Shown here piece after piece: positions 9,349-17,984 of a DNA stretch of 64,000 nucleotides. This stretch comes from Actinomyces glycerinitolerans (GTDB lineage Bacteria > Actinomycetota > Actinomycetes > Actinomycetales > Actinomycetaceae). The stretch spans positions 62,001 through 126,000 of the forward strand of contig NZ_FQTT01000014.1 in assembly GCF_900098745.1 (NCBI RefSeq). Direction: 5' to 3'. The position numbers and the translations under genes are program-made. The notes below the pieces were generated by a model. The model had not been told where the DNA came from and did no database searches. It saw nothing but the letters and a program-made list of their open reading frames with translations. Each line of letters starts with the position of its first letter. Positions within the stretch are counted from its first letter, which is position 1.

Positions 9349-10956
9349 TCAGGACGGGGTATAGGCGATTACCTCGGAATCGACGCCCATGAGGATCAGG
9401 TCATCGGTCGTGCGTACCAGGGCTCGGCCCTTGGAACGATCCTGCGAATACTCCGGGACCAGCACCTCTCCCGACTCCGTGTCGAAGACAATGGCCCATG
9501 CGTTCACATTTGGCCGTGAACGGAGTACCAGGCTGCGACCATCGGCGGTGAGTGCCGCCATCCTCTGGTAGTAGCCGCCTTGGAGATACGTATCTATGAG
9601 CACGCTTTCGGGCAGGTCAACCTCGTTCCCGTTCAATGTGCACGCAGAAGTGTCCCGGCACTGCAGGACCACATCCGCCCAGTCGAAGTCTCCGTCGCGG
9701 TAGGCGGCGCGCAACTGCGCGAGCATTGGCAGCTCGCCGTCGGTCAGCAGCACCGTGGGGAGCTCGGCGATGACCGGGAACGGTTGTCCCTCCTCCCCGC
9801 CTGAAGTGATCAATGCGGCCTGATTCTGGGATTTGGACAGCAGCAGCCAGCCGTCACGTGCTGGAATGAATACGGGGAAGCCGCCGGCGTCCGTTGATCT
9901 GGGCCAGTTACCGTGAAGTGAGCCGTCCGCCAGAGACATCAGGGTGTAGGTGCGGGTGTTTTCGGCGTCGGATTCCGTATTGGCCACGAGCGAGCCATCC
10001 TGTACGTTGCCGCTCATTCCGAAGCCGATAGTCGGATAGACCATGTCTTCCTCATAGTCCTGCTTCCACCGCTGTGATGGATTGCCATCATTCCAGTCCC
10101 AGGCGGAGCAGGTGGCGGCGGAGCTGCTGTAGGCGTGGCGACAATTGATGGCCAGTTCCTCGGCAATGGAGATGACGACGCCTGACTCATCGGCCCAGGG
10201 AGCTTGGGTCAGGTCGCCGGTCGACGGGTCGAGCAGCAGGCGCCCGGTCGCCAGATACCCGCCCCACCACTGGGCGTACTCACCCGGGTACAGCCTGTTG
10301 ATGTCTTTGCCGTCAGGGTCATCGCCGGAGCGGGTCCAGAGCTCCTCGGCGCCCGTGCTGGTGAGGTGATAACCGGTGACCTTGGCGGGCGTGTCCAGGT
10401 GTCGTTCGGAGACGATCACCAGGCAGTCTCCGGCGGAGAACGCCTGCCAGTTCGGCACGTCCAGCAAATCGCCTCGACCACTGTCCAGGCGCCATTCCTC
10501 CGCCCAGCCGGTCGGGTCGGTGGGGGTGTCCAGGACGGCCGTCGTCGAGCAGCCGGTTTGTGCGGGTGGTTCCACGACGGCGTTCACGGTGCGGGGCGTG
10601 GGGGATGCGGGGCTAGGAGTGATTTCAGCTTCGGTGGCTGACCCGAACCGGTTGCCGAGAACGCTGGCGCACACAATGACGACTGCGGCGACAGCGATGA
10701 TGCCGGCGGGGAGAGTCCGTGAGCGTCTGCGGCTTGATACGTACTGCGGCAGGCTGCCCGTGTTGCGCGGCGGTTGGTTGAGGCCATGTGAGTTGCGGGG
10801 TGTGCTACCGGCTGGAGGGCTCGGCCGTGTGGGGGCGGTCGGCTCCCCATCCGCGGTTGCCGGGCGCACGGGGCTGGAGCCGATCAGTTGACGTGGCGGG
10901 CGGATAGACCTGGGGGCGCCGGGAGGACGGATACCGCGTCGGGAGAACACACTCAT
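9349..10956 (-). CDS. Membrane-anchored protein with probable beta-propeller ectodomain
   Basis: 535 residues. A Pro/Arg/Ser-rich cytoplasmic N-terminus (1-80) is followed by one transmembrane helix (about 83-101) and a ~430-residue extracytoplasmic region with four or more Trp/Asp/Gly-rich blades (for example WNDGNPSQRW and a C-terminal LILMGVDSEVIAYTP strand). The pattern resembles PQQ-like/quinoprotein propellers but I cannot assign a family with certainty. Four or more Cys suggest disulfides. No SD; TAATGT (10964-10969, minus strand) lies 7 nt before the ATG, so the mRNA is probably leaderless. A 123-nt repeat element lies directly upstream, between it and the divergent symporter gene. 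Confidence 0.8.
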   Translation of the reverse strand: MSVFSRRGIRPPGAPRSIRPPRQLIGSSPVRPATADGEPTAPTRPSPPAGSTPRNSHGLNQPPRNTGSLPQYVSSRRRSRTLPAGIIAVAAVVIVCASVLGNRFGSATEAEITPSPASPTPRTVNAVVEPPAQTGCSTTAVLDTPTDPTGWAEEWRLDSGRGDLLDVPNWQAFSAGDCLVIVSERHLDTPAKVTGYHLTSTGAEELWTRSGDDPDGKDINRLYPGEYAQWWGGYLATGRLLLDPSTGDLTQAPWADESGVVISIAEELAINCRHAYSSSAATCSAWDWNDGNPSQRWKQDYEEDMVYPTIGFGMSGNVQDGSLVANTESDAENTRTYTLMSLADGSLHGNWPRSTDAGGFPVFIPARDGWLLLSKSQNQAALITSGGEEGQPFPVIAELPTVLLTDGELPMLAQLRAAYRDGDFDWADVVLQCRDTSACTLNGNEVDLPESVLIDTYLQGGYYQRMAALTADGRSLVLRSRPNVNAWAIVFDTESGEVLVPEYSQDRSKGRALVRTTDDLILMGVDSEVIAYTPS

Positions 10957-10963
10957 GCCCCAA

Positions 10964-10969
10964 ACATTA
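10964..10969 (-). promoter_or_regulatory. -10 box, leaderless promoter of the 535-aa membrane protein
   Basis: TAATGT on the minus strand, 7 nt before the ATG at 10956. The proximal dyad of repeat element A (10995-11013) sits about 26 nt further upstream, where an activator or repressor would act. Confidence 0.4.
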
Positions 10970-10993
10970 CGGTATGGTCAAGCGTGCCGGTGG

Positions 10994-11116
10994 ATTGTCC
11001 GAATCCGGGACAAACGTGCTTGGAGTACCGATCCTCGGTTTCAGACTCGTTGGAGTCATGCGGCTCGACGATCGGAGACCGAGCCGGCGGCAGGCGTTTG
11101 TCCCCGATCATGACAC
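10994..11116. repeat. 123-nt intergenic element, copy A (paired TTGTC-N9-GACAA dyads)
   Basis: Begins and ends with 19-nt dyads: TTGTCCGAATCCGGGACAA (10995-11013) and TTGTCCCCGATCATGACAC (11098-11116). Starts of the dyads are 103 nt apart, identical to copy B at 26763-26886, and the two copies align over their full length without gaps at roughly 80% identity. Copy A also has an internal CTCGGT/ACCGAG stem (11034-11039/11078-11083) and a GACTC/GAGTC hairpin (11044-11048/11053-11057). It lies between divergently transcribed genes. Could be an operator pair or a small mobile repeat. Confidence 0.75.
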
Positions 11117-11220
11117 TCGGTCTCGGACTTGCGTCCCACTCCTTGCACGTCGGCTATCTGCGCCCGCCGTCTGCGGTAACCTCACACCCGCCCCGCCATC
11201 CCCGACGGACGGAAACCACC

Positions 11221-12705
11221 GTGTCCGCTGCACTCACCGAAGCCCTGTCCAATTTCGAGGGCTTCGTCTCCGGCAATATTCTGATCTGGATCCTCCTGGG
11301 CACCGGCCTGTACCTGACCGTGCGCACGCGCGCCGTCCAGCTGCGGCTCTTCGTACGCGCCCTTCGCCTCGTGGCCCACTCCCGTCACCAACGCGGTTCC
11401 CTGTCCAGCTTCCAGGCCTTCGTGATTGGTCTGGGCGGGCGCGTGGGCACCGGCAACATTGCGGGCGTGGCCCTGGCCGTCACCCTCGGCGGCCCGGGCG
11501 CCCTGCTGTGGATGTGGGTGGTGGCGATCCTCGGCATGGCGACCAGCTTCGCCGAGTCGACCCTGGCCCAGGTGTTCAAGGTCCGCAACGTCGACGGCAT
11601 CTTCCGCGGCGGTCCCGCCTACTACATGCAGCGCGGCATCGGCGGTGGCCTGGGCCGCTACATGGGCGTCGTGTTCGCGGTGATGCTGGTGTTCTCCTAC
11701 GGGCTCATCTTCCCGATGGTGCAGTCCAACACCATCGCCCTGACCCTGCGTGAGGCGCACGGCGTGAGCACCTCGGTCACGGCGATCGTGCTTATGGCGC
11801 TGACCGCCCCGATCCTCCTGGCCGGCATGCGGATGGTGGCGAAGGTGACCGAGTGGCTGGTCCCACTGATGGCCCTGGCCTACCTGGTGGTGGTACTCGT
11901 GGTCATCGTTGTATCCATCGACCGGGTGCCCGGCGCCTTTATGGACATCTTCGCCGGCGCCTTCAACCTGCGCTCCGGCCTGGCCGGCACCGGCGGCGGG
12001 ATCTTCGCCACCTTCCTCAACGGGACCAAGCGCGGCCTGTTCTCCAATGAGGCCGGCCAGGGGTCATCCCCGAACGGCGCCGCCACGGCCGACGTCGCCC
12101 ACCCCGTCACCCAGGGGCTCATCCAGGCGCTGGGCGTATGCGTGGACACGATCCTGATCTGCACCGCCACCGGATTGACCATTCTGCTGTCCTCTCCGGC
12201 GGTCTACGCGCCGGGGGTAGAGCCGCAGTGGGCGGAGACCACCCTGGTACAGCACGCCCTGGGCGACGCCGTGCCCGGCAACTGGGTCATCTGGTTCATG
12301 AGCTTCGTGGTGCTCACCTTCGCCTACTCCTCGGTGCTGGGCTACTCCGCCTTCGCCGAGATCAACGTCAGCTACCTCGGCGGCGGGCAACAGGCCGGCG
12401 TTGCTCTGCGTCTGGCCATGACGGTCGCCACCGGGTTGGGTGCGCTGGTCACCCTGGATCTGGCCTGGGTGATGGCGGATGTGGCCCTGGCGCTGATGAC
12501 GATCCTGAACCTGGTGGCGGTGCTATGGCTGTCCGGCTGGGTGGTGGCCACGCTGAGGGACTACGACGCCCAGATGCGCGACGGCGTGGCCGAGCCGGTG
12601 TTCATCGCCTCCGGCAACCCGTTGCTGCCCGGTGAGCTCGACGGCGACGTCTGGACCGCCGACCGGGCCATTCTGCGACAGGACAGCCTCCACGAGGAGA
12701 TCTGA
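11221..12705 (+). CDS. Sodium:alanine/glycine symporter (AGCS family)
   Basis: Secondary transporter importing alanine or glycine with Na+. 494 residues, about 10-11 membrane segments. AGCS hallmarks: GLGGRVGTGNIAGVA (residues 70-84) followed by GGPGALLWMW, and SNEAGQGSSPNGAA near residue 275. The GTG at 11221 is chosen because the upstream open frame crosses repeat element A; GGACGGAAA precedes it. No riboswitch structure is apparent between element A and the start. Confidence 0.9.
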   Translation: MSAALTEALSNFEGFVSGNILIWILLGTGLYLTVRTRAVQLRLFVRALRLVAHSRHQRGSLSSFQAFVIGLGGRVGTGNIAGVALAVTLGGPGALLWMWVVAILGMATSFAESTLAQVFKVRNVDGIFRGGPAYYMQRGIGGGLGRYMGVVFAVMLVFSYGLIFPMVQSNTIALTLREAHGVSTSVTAIVLMALTAPILLAGMRMVAKVTEWLVPLMALAYLVVVLVVIVVSIDRVPGAFMDIFAGAFNLRSGLAGTGGGIFATFLNGTKRGLFSNEAGQGSSPNGAATADVAHPVTQGLIQALGVCVDTILICTATGLTILLSSPAVYAPGVEPQWAETTLVQHALGDAVPGNWVIWFMSFVVLTFAYSSVLGYSAFAEINVSYLGGGQQAGVALRLAMTVATGLGALVTLDLAWVMADVALALMTILNLVAVLWLSGWVVATLRDYDAQMRDGVAEPVFIASGNPLLPGELDGDVWTADRAILRQDSLHEEI

Positions 12706-13007
12706 ACCGGTCCCGGTGCCGCCGCCGTGCGGGAGACGCCGCCGCGCCGTAAGCGGGGGCCACTCGGTTCGGGGGAGTGGCGGACCGCGGCGTGCTCTGT
12801 GGGCGATCTCGCACCGAATCGGTGCGGTGCGGGCGTCCCACGGCTGGCATGCGGCGGCGTCGCTCTGGCAGAATGCACGGCTGTACTCGACCGTTCCCGG
12901 TCCCTCTCCCGGTGCGATCGCGTCTCGGCCCTAACCGGCCCCCGTTGCTGTAACCCCACCGGGAATCGGCATGGGCCAAACCATCGAGAACCAGGAGTTT
13001 TTTCCAA
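12706..13007. other. 302-nt intergenic region upstream of rpsP
   Basis: No gene seen. Contains a short hairpin GCACCG-AAT-CGGTGC (12811-12825), a possible end of the symporter transcript, and a promoter-like pair TGGCAT (12845-12850) and CAGAAT (12869-12874) with 18-nt spacing, about 135 nt before rpsP. The leader after it may take part in ribosomal protein regulation but shows no recognisable structure. Confidence 0.45.
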
Positions 13008-13451
13008 GTGGCAGTCAAGATTCGCCTCAAGCGCCTCGGCAAGAAGTTCGCACCCTTCTACCGGGTGGTCGTCGTCGACTCCCGTAAGAAGCGCGATGGC
13101 CGTGTCATCGAGGAGATCGGCGTTTATGACCCGATGCAGGAGCCCTCGCTCATCCGCATCGACTCCGAGCGGGCCCAGTACTGGCTCGGCGTAGGCGCAC
13201 AGCCCTCCAACGCCGTCTTCAACCTGCTCAAGATCACCGGCGACTATCACACCTTCAAGGGCCTGAAGGGCGTTAAGCCCCGCCTGAAGGTCAAGGACGC
13301 CGAGGCGGAGGTCGCCGCCAAGCAGGCCGCCGTCAAGGCCGTTGCCGACGACGCCGAGAAGCGCAAGGCCGACGCCGCCGTCAAGCAGGCCGAGGCCCAG
13401 GCGGCCGCCGCGGACGAGGAGCCGACCGAGGCCCCCGCCGAGGAGGCCTGA
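13008..13451 (+). CDS. rpsP: 30S ribosomal protein S16
   Basis: Small-subunit protein S16. 147 residues: the first ~80 match the family ([30 protein letters not shown]), and the rest is an Ala/Glu/Lys-rich tail typical of actinobacteria. GTG start preceded by CAGGAG. Followed 1 nt later by the KH-domain gene; a strong terminator ends the pair. Confidence 0.97.
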   Translation: MAVKIRLKRLGKKFAPFYRVVVVDSRKKRDGRVIEEIGVYDPMQEPSLIRIDSERAQYWLGVGAQPSNAVFNLLKITGDYHTFKGLKGVKPRLKVKDAEAEVAAKQAAVKAVADDAEKRKADAAVKQAEAQAAAADEEPTEAPAEEA

Positions 13452-13452
13452 C

Positions 13453-13689
13453 GTGCTTGCCGACGCACTCGAACACCTCGTGCGCGGCATCGTCGACAAC
13501 CCCGACGACGTCACCGTCACCGCCCGCACGCTGCGCCGCGGCGACCTGTTGGAGGTCCGGGTCAACCCCGATGACCTCGGCCGCGTGATCGGCCGGTCGG
13601 GACGCACCGCCCGCGCACTGCGCACGGTCGTCGGCGCGCTGGACGACTCGCCGGTGCGCGTGGACGTCGTGGACACCGACCGCCGCTGA
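13453..13689 (+). CDS. khpA: KH-domain RNA-binding protein (KhpA/YlqC)
   Basis: 78-residue single KH domain with the GxxG loop in GRVIGRSGRTARALR. In other bacteria KhpA binds RNA and works with KhpB in cell elongation; here that role is inferred from family. GTG start with AGGAGG at 13441-13446, 6 nt upstream, embedded in the end of rpsP, so the two are translationally linked. Confidence 0.93.
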   Translation: MLADALEHLVRGIVDNPDDVTVTARTLRRGDLLEVRVNPDDLGRVIGRSGRTARALRTVVGALDDSPVRVDVVDTDRR

Positions 13690-13711
13690 CACCGGCGCGA
13701 AGTCTCACCAG

Positions 13712-13756
13712 CGCCGCCGCCCGCATCCCACCCCGGGATGCGGGCGGCGGCGTTTT
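13712..13756 (+). terminator. Rho-independent terminator after rpsP-khpA
   Basis: Perfect 18-bp stem (13712-13729 with 13735-13752), ACCCC loop, followed by TTTT. One of the clearest terminators in the window; it separates rpsP-khpA from rimM-trmD. Confidence 0.9.
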
Positions 13757-13814
13757 CAACAGTGTCCGCCGATAACTCGATAACTCGGACGCGGAGGATT
13801 GGCGTGAGGGTGGG

Positions 13815-13850
13815 TTATCGGCGCGAACGTGTTGCTTTAGGTCGGGTTGT
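13815..13850 (+). repeat. 36-nt dispersed repeat, copy 1
   Basis: Starts TTATCGGCGCGAACGTGTTG. Matches the minus strand of 44840-44875 at 33 of 36 positions. Both copies are intergenic and adjacent to arrays of 20-nt GGTCGTG units. Confidence 0.7.
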
Positions 13851-13897
13851 CGGCACGGACGTGTGTTTTGGCCCGGCGGCGTGTGGGGGGCGTGTTT

Positions 13898-14013
13898 TTG
13901 CACGACCCTGGGCGACACTGCACGACCCTGGTGCTCGTTCCACGACCCCGGGGTGGTCGTGCAACATGCACCAAGGTCGTGGAACGCGGCCCGAGGTCGT
14001 GCAGTATCACTCT
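13898..14013. repeat. GGTCGTG 20-nt periodic array I (inverts orientation at its centre)
   Basis: Minus-strand units read CACGACC at 13900, 13920 and 13940. The third overlaps a near-palindrome into plus-strand units at 13954, 13974 and 13994 (GGTCGTGCAACATGCACCAA, GGTCGTGGAACGCGGCCCGA, then GGTCGTGCAG). Spacing is exactly 20 nt on each side of the centre. The period is not a multiple of three, so it is not coding. Same core as arrays II-IV. Confidence 0.75.
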
Positions 14014-14089
14014 CCTGCATCAAGCCGGGACGGGCACCCTACACAAACCACGACCAACTGACACGCACACCCAGCGCTAGCGCCTACTA

Positions 14090-14146
14090 CGAGCCTTTGT
14101 ACCCTGGTGTGCGGGTATTTGCCGCACACCAGGGTACAAAAGCTCG
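14090..14146. repeat. Long perfect hairpin upstream of rimM
   Basis: A 19-bp perfect stem (14096-14114 with 14122-14140), 7-nt loop GTATTTG, extended after one mismatch by CGAGC/GCTCG (14090-14094/14142-14146). It is far from any upstream stop codon (400 nt after khpA), so a plain terminator role is doubtful. Confidence 0.8.
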
Positions 14147-14154
14147 CAGCAGAG

Positions 14155-14279
14155 GGTGCTTGCGGTGGTGGCGCCTGCGATGGTGACGCGCATGGTGGTG
14201 CTTGCGGTGGTGACGCGCATGGTGGTGCTTGCGGTGGTGGCGCGCATGGTGGTGCTTGCGGTGGTGACGCGCACGGTAG
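14155..14279 (+). repeat. 27-bp tandem repeat before rimM
   Basis: Three near-identical 27-nt units (14194-14220, 14221-14247, 14248-14274) preceded by degenerate copies. The period keeps frame and no stop codon separates it from rimM, so in the rimM frame it would encode repeats of HGGACGGDA. I treat it as non-coding because the conserved RimM N-terminus starts after it. Confidence 0.85.
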
Positions 14280-14289
14280 GTTTGGGTGC

Positions 14290-14844
14290 GTGCTGCTAAC
14301 CGTCGCCGTCATCGGCCCCGCCCACGCCCTCAAGGGCGAGGTGCGCCTCGAAATCCGCACCGACGATCCCGAGGGCCGGCTCGCCCCCGGTAGTGTGCTG
14401 CCCGTCGATCCCGCCACCGGCCCCGCTGCCGCTGGACACCTGACCGTCTCCCGGCTGCGCTTCGACGGCACCCGCTGGTACGCCGCCTTCGTCGAGGCCC
14501 CGGACCGCACCGCCGCCGAGGCCCTGCGCGGGGTGAAGCTGCTGGTGGAGACGGACGCCGAGGAAGCGGAGGACGACGACGCCTGGTACGCCCACGAGCT
14601 GATCGGCCTGCGGGCCATCCGGGTGCTGGCGGACGGCAGCACCCAGGAGCTGGGGGAGGTGAGTGGCCTGGAGCCGGGTGTCGCCCAGGACCGCCTGTTG
14701 GTGCGTACCCCCGACGGACAGGAGGTGTCCGTCCCCTTCGTCGAGCAACTCGTCCCCGAGATCGACCCCGACGCCGGCACCGTCACCATCGACCCGCCCG
14801 GCGGCCTGTTCCCCGGCCTGGGAGAGGCGGAGGAGGCCCGGTGA
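14290..14844 (+). CDS. rimM: Ribosome maturation factor RimM
   Basis: Assists late 30S assembly at the S19/16S head. 184 residues from the GTG at 14290, giving the family start [21 protein letters not shown]. Central PRC-barrel ([11 protein letters not shown]) and C-terminal [11 protein letters not shown]...PPGGLF. The frame stays open upstream through the 27-bp repeats, so a longer N-terminus with Cys/His repeats is formally possible but unlikely. Overlaps trmD by 4 nt. Confidence 0.93.
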   Translation: MLLTVAVIGPAHALKGEVRLEIRTDDPEGRLAPGSVLPVDPATGPAAAGHLTVSRLRFDGTRWYAAFVEAPDRTAAEALRGVKLLVETDAEEAEDDDAWYAHELIGLRAIRVLADGSTQELGEVSGLEPGVAQDRLLVRTPDGQEVSVPFVEQLVPEIDPDAGTVTIDPPGGLFPGLGEAEEAR

Positions 14845-16418
14845 ACCGCCTGGACCAGACCGAGGCCGTCGCGGCGCCGTCCCCGATGCCCGTCGCGGAG
14901 GCGTTCCCGGCGTCCGCCTCCGGGCCCCTGCGCCTGGACGTGGTGACGATCTTCCCCGACTACCTGCGCGTGCTTGACCTGTCCCTGATCGGACGAGCCC
15001 ACGCCGACGGGCTGCTGGACCTGCATGTCCACGACCTGCGTGACTGGACCCACGACCGCCACCGCACCGTGGACGACACCCCCATCGGCGGTGGCGCCGG
15101 CATGGTGATGAAACCCGACGTGTGGGGCTCCGCCCTCGACGACGTGCTGGCCGCCCCTCTGCCCGCCGCCCCGGCCAGCGCTGAGGTCGCGGAGCCCACG
15201 AAGGTTGCGAGCCTGCCCGCCCCCAGGCGCGTGCTGGTGATCCCCACCCCCTCCGGTGAACTGTTCACCCAGCGCACCGCCGAGAACCTGGCGGGCGCCG
15301 ACCAGCTCGTCTTCGCCTGCGGCCGCTACGAGGGCATCGACGCCCGCGTGGCCGAGCACTACGCGTCGTCCGGCGTGGAGGTGCATGAGCTCTCCATCGG
15401 CGATTATGTGCTCAACGGCGGGGAAGCCGCCGTCCTGGTCATGATCGAGGCTATCGCCCGCCTGCGCCCCGGTGTGCTGGGCAATCCCGAGTCGATCGTG
15501 GAGGAGTCCCACACGGGCGCCGGCCTGCTGGAGTACCCCGTCTACACCCGCCCCGTGGCCTGGCGCGGCCTGGACCTCGCCGCCACCGAGCCGGTGCTTC
15601 TGTCGGGCGACCACGCCCGCATCGATCGCCACCGTCGTGACCAGGCGGTGGCCCGCACCGCCGTGCGCCGCCCCGACCTAATGGCCCGACTGGACCCGGC
15701 CCGCTTGGACGCCGGCGACCGCGCCGCCCTGACCCGCAACGGCTGGGTCGCGCCGGCCGGCGCCTCCCACCCGGTGCCGTTGGTGGTGCGTCCCGCACTG
15801 GAAGCGGATCTGCCTGCGCTCGCGGACTTGGCCGCGCGCACCTTCCCCGACGCCTGCCCCAGCTTCTTGACGAGCGAACAGATCGCCGCCCACATTGCCG
15901 TGAATCTTTCCCCTCAGCGCCTGGCCACCTGGCTGGCGGACCCGCGCGTGGTCCTGACCGTGGCCGAGCTGCCCGACGGCCTGCCCGCGCCCCCCGAGGT
16001 CCCCGGCACCTCGGCGCTGCCGCCCGGCGCGTTGGTGGGCTACAGCGCGGTGGTCGCCGAGTCCCTCGACGCCGCCGGCGCCCTTCCCGCCGGACTCGAC
16101 CCGCGCCCGCCCTCCGTCGGCGTCCCGACCGGCCCCGACGACGTCGGTGGGTTGGCTGCGGAACTGTCCAAGGTGTACGTCGACGCCCGCCTGCGTGCCT
16201 CCGGCATCGCCCCGACCCTGCTGGCAGAGGCGGTCTGTGATGCCGCCACCATGGGGGTCACCGCGCTGTGGTTGGGCACCAATGACGCCAATCGCCGCGC
16301 CCAGAAGGCCTACCGGCGCGCCGGCTTCCGCAAGGTCGGTACCCGCACTTACGAGGTCGGCGGGGAGCGCTGCCGCGACGTCGTCATGGCCCTTAACCCG
16401 CAGGAAACGGCCGCGTAG
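14841..16418 (+). CDS. trmD: TrmD tRNA (guanine37-N1)-methyltransferase fused to a GNAT acetyltransferase
   Basis: Methylates G37 of tRNAs to prevent frameshifting. 525 residues instead of ~250. A 30-residue N-terminal extension precedes the SPOUT domain: [29 protein letters not shown] (from 160), [10 protein letters not shown] (from 186), [12 protein letters not shown]. From about residue 313 a complete GNAT domain follows: entry [15 protein letters not shown], motif [18 protein letters not shown] (from 440), and [17 protein letters not shown] near the end. The join is in frame with no stop or slip. The acetyl acceptor is unknown; ribosomal protein or tRNA substrates would fit the context. 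GTG start overlaps the rimM stop. Confidence 0.93.
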   Translation: MNRLDQTEAVAAPSPMPVAEAFPASASGPLRLDVVTIFPDYLRVLDLSLIGRAHADGLLDLHVHDLRDWTHDRHRTVDDTPIGGGAGMVMKPDVWGSALDDVLAAPLPAAPASAEVAEPTKVASLPAPRRVLVIPTPSGELFTQRTAENLAGADQLVFACGRYEGIDARVAEHYASSGVEVHELSIGDYVLNGGEAAVLVMIEAIARLRPGVLGNPESIVEESHTGAGLLEYPVYTRPVAWRGLDLAATEPVLLSGDHARIDRHRRDQAVARTAVRRPDLMARLDPARLDAGDRAALTRNGWVAPAGASHPVPLVVRPALEADLPALADLAARTFPDACPSFLTSEQIAAHIAVNLSPQRLATWLADPRVVLTVAELPDGLPAPPEVPGTSALPPGALVGYSAVVAESLDAAGALPAGLDPRPPSVGVPTGPDDVGGLAAELSKVYVDARLRASGIAPTLLAEAVCDAATMGVTALWLGTNDANRRAQKAYRRAGFRKVGTRTYEVGGERCRDVVMALNPQETAA

Positions 16419-16687
16419 ACGTTACCTGGCCGCCGGCGGGAGGCGCACCGCGCAGCCGGCGGACGTGAAATCCGGCACGAAGCGCCGTCGTAGCCCTCTG
16501 ACGGCGCGGCCCCTGTGGCAGACTGGACCGGCCTCGGGCCTCGGACCGCCCCTGCCACTGGGGAGGCGGTCAGGAGTAGGACCCGCTGGCATCCGCATGC
16601 GGCACGAGCCGCCCGACCGGCACCCCGGCCGGCGGCGCCGCCTGTTAAACGCTCGCTGACCAGTGGCACGGGCGTGGAGAGAAATCA

Positions 16688-17038
16688 ATGACCAACCTGA
16701 TCGACGAGATCGACGCCGCCTCCCTGCGCGACGACATCCCCAACTTCCGGGCCGGCGACACCCTGCGGGTGCACGTCAAGGTCGTGGAGGGGTCCCGCAG
16801 CCGCATCCAGGTCTTCCAGGGCGTCGTCATCGCCCGCAAGGGATCCGGGGTCTCCGAGACCTTCACCATCCGCAAGGTCTCCTTCGGCGTCGGCGTGGAG
16901 CGTACCTTCCCGCTGCACACCCCCACGATCGAGAAGATCGAGGTCGTCACCCGCGGTAACGTGCGCCGCGCCAAGCTGTACTACCTGCGCAACCTGCACG
17001 GCAAGGCCGCCAAGATCAAGGAGTACCGCGCCAACTGA
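16688..17038 (+). CDS. rplS: 50S ribosomal protein L19
   Basis: 116 residues, full length. [16 protein letters not shown] and the C-terminal [20 protein letters not shown] are family hallmarks. GAGAGAAATCA precedes the ATG. A CAGACT box (16519-16524) within the 269-nt upstream gap may be its -10, but no good -35 is seen. A hairpin follows the stop. Confidence 0.97.
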   Translation: MTNLIDEIDAASLRDDIPNFRAGDTLRVHVKVVEGSRSRIQVFQGVVIARKGSGVSETFTIRKVSFGVGVERTFPLHTPTIEKIEVVTRGNVRRAKLYYLRNLHGKAAKIKEYRAN

Positions 17039-17062
17039 CGGCCCGGAACACTTCCGAGCCCT

Positions 17063-17092
17063 GGTGCCCGGGGCCCACGGGTCCCGGGCACC
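17063..17092 (+). terminator. Hairpin terminator after rplS
   Basis: GGTGCCCGGG pairs with CCCGGGCACC around a GC-rich, further pairing interior (17063-17092). No T-run. Confidence 0.65.
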
Positions 17093-17150
17093 GGCGCATC
17101 CACCCGACCCCAACCCTGAAACCGCCCAGCCACTATTCGAGAGGGAAACG

Positions 17151-17984
17151 GTGACCGCACCGCAGGAAGACGCCGAAGACCTGCCTGAAGCCGGTACCTC
17201 CGCTCCCGCGGCCGCGGATGCCACCGACGGCGCGGACGAGCTGCCCCCCTCCTACGAGCCGGTCCACCGGCCCACCCCACTGGCCGCACCCGAGCGGGCC
17301 GAAGCCGAGCCCGCGCCGCGCCGCCGCGGCTCCACCCTGCTGATCGTGCTCGCGGTGCTGGTGGTCGTCGCCCTGGTCAAGACCTTCGTGGTGCAGACCT
17401 TCGGCATCCCCTCCGGCTCCATGGAGGACACCCTGCTTGAGGGCGACCGGGTGGCCGTGACCATGTACGACGCCGACGACGTCGACCGCGGCGACATCGT
17501 GGTATTCACCGACCCGGACAACTGGCTCACCGTCACCGAGCCCACCGGGTTGAGGGGCTTCGTCCAGGACGCACTCATCGTCCTGCACCTGCTGCCCGAG
17601 GACTCCGGCCACCACCTGATCAAACGCGTCATCGGCGTCGCCGGGGACCGCATCGTCGCCGACGGCGAGGGGTCGCTGACCATCAACGGCGTCGAGGTCC
17701 ACGAGCCCTACCTGAAGTCCGGCCGCTCCGCCTCCGACGTCGCCTTCGACGTCACCGTCCCCGACGGCTATGTGTGGGTGATGGGCGACAACCGCGCCAA
17801 CTCCGCCGACTCCCGCTTCCACCAGGACGACGCCAACGGCGGATTCGTCCCGCTGGACGACGTGGTCGGGGTCGCCAAGGTCGTGCTCTGGCCGCTGTCA
17901 CGCCTGGAGACCCTTGACGACGGCGGCGCCTTCGACGCCGTTCCCGACGCCGCCACGAGCACCACCGCCGGGACCGGTCCGTGA
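17151..17984 (+). CDS. lepB: Signal peptidase I
   Basis: Membrane serine protease that removes signal peptides. 277 residues from GTG 17151 (SD GAGAGGGAAA). Acidic Pro/Ala-rich N-terminus (1-57), one transmembrane helix (about 60-78), then catalytic Ser90 in IPSGSMEDTL and Lys158 in LIKRVIGVAGDRI, with the GDNRANSADSR box. The open frame extends 29 codons upstream into the rplS terminator and is rejected. Overlaps rnhB by 4 nt. Confidence 0.95.
   Translation: MTAPQEDAEDLPEAGTSAPAAADATDGADELPPSYEPVHRPTPLAAPERAEAEPAPRRRGSTLLIVLAVLVVVALVKTFVVQTFGIPSGSMEDTLLEGDRVAVTMYDADDVDRGDIVVFTDPDNWLTVTEPTGLRGFVQDALIVLHLLPEDSGHHLIKRVIGVAGDRIVADGEGSLTINGVEVHEPYLKSGRSASDVAFDVTVPDGYVWVMGDNRANSADSRFHQDDANGGFVPLDDVVGVAKVVLWPLSRLETLDDGGAFDAVPDAATSTTAGTGP

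Noticed and set aside
10994..11220. Glycine riboswitch upstream of the symporter
   Set aside because: No glycine aptamer core; the related copy B sits before unrelated genes, and the best conserved parts are DNA dyads.
10974..11753. Homologous small proteins encoded by open frames across repeat copies A (10974) and B (26737)
   Set aside because: The predicted peptides look alike only because the DNA repeat is shared; substitutions are spread over all codon positions and neither has an SD.
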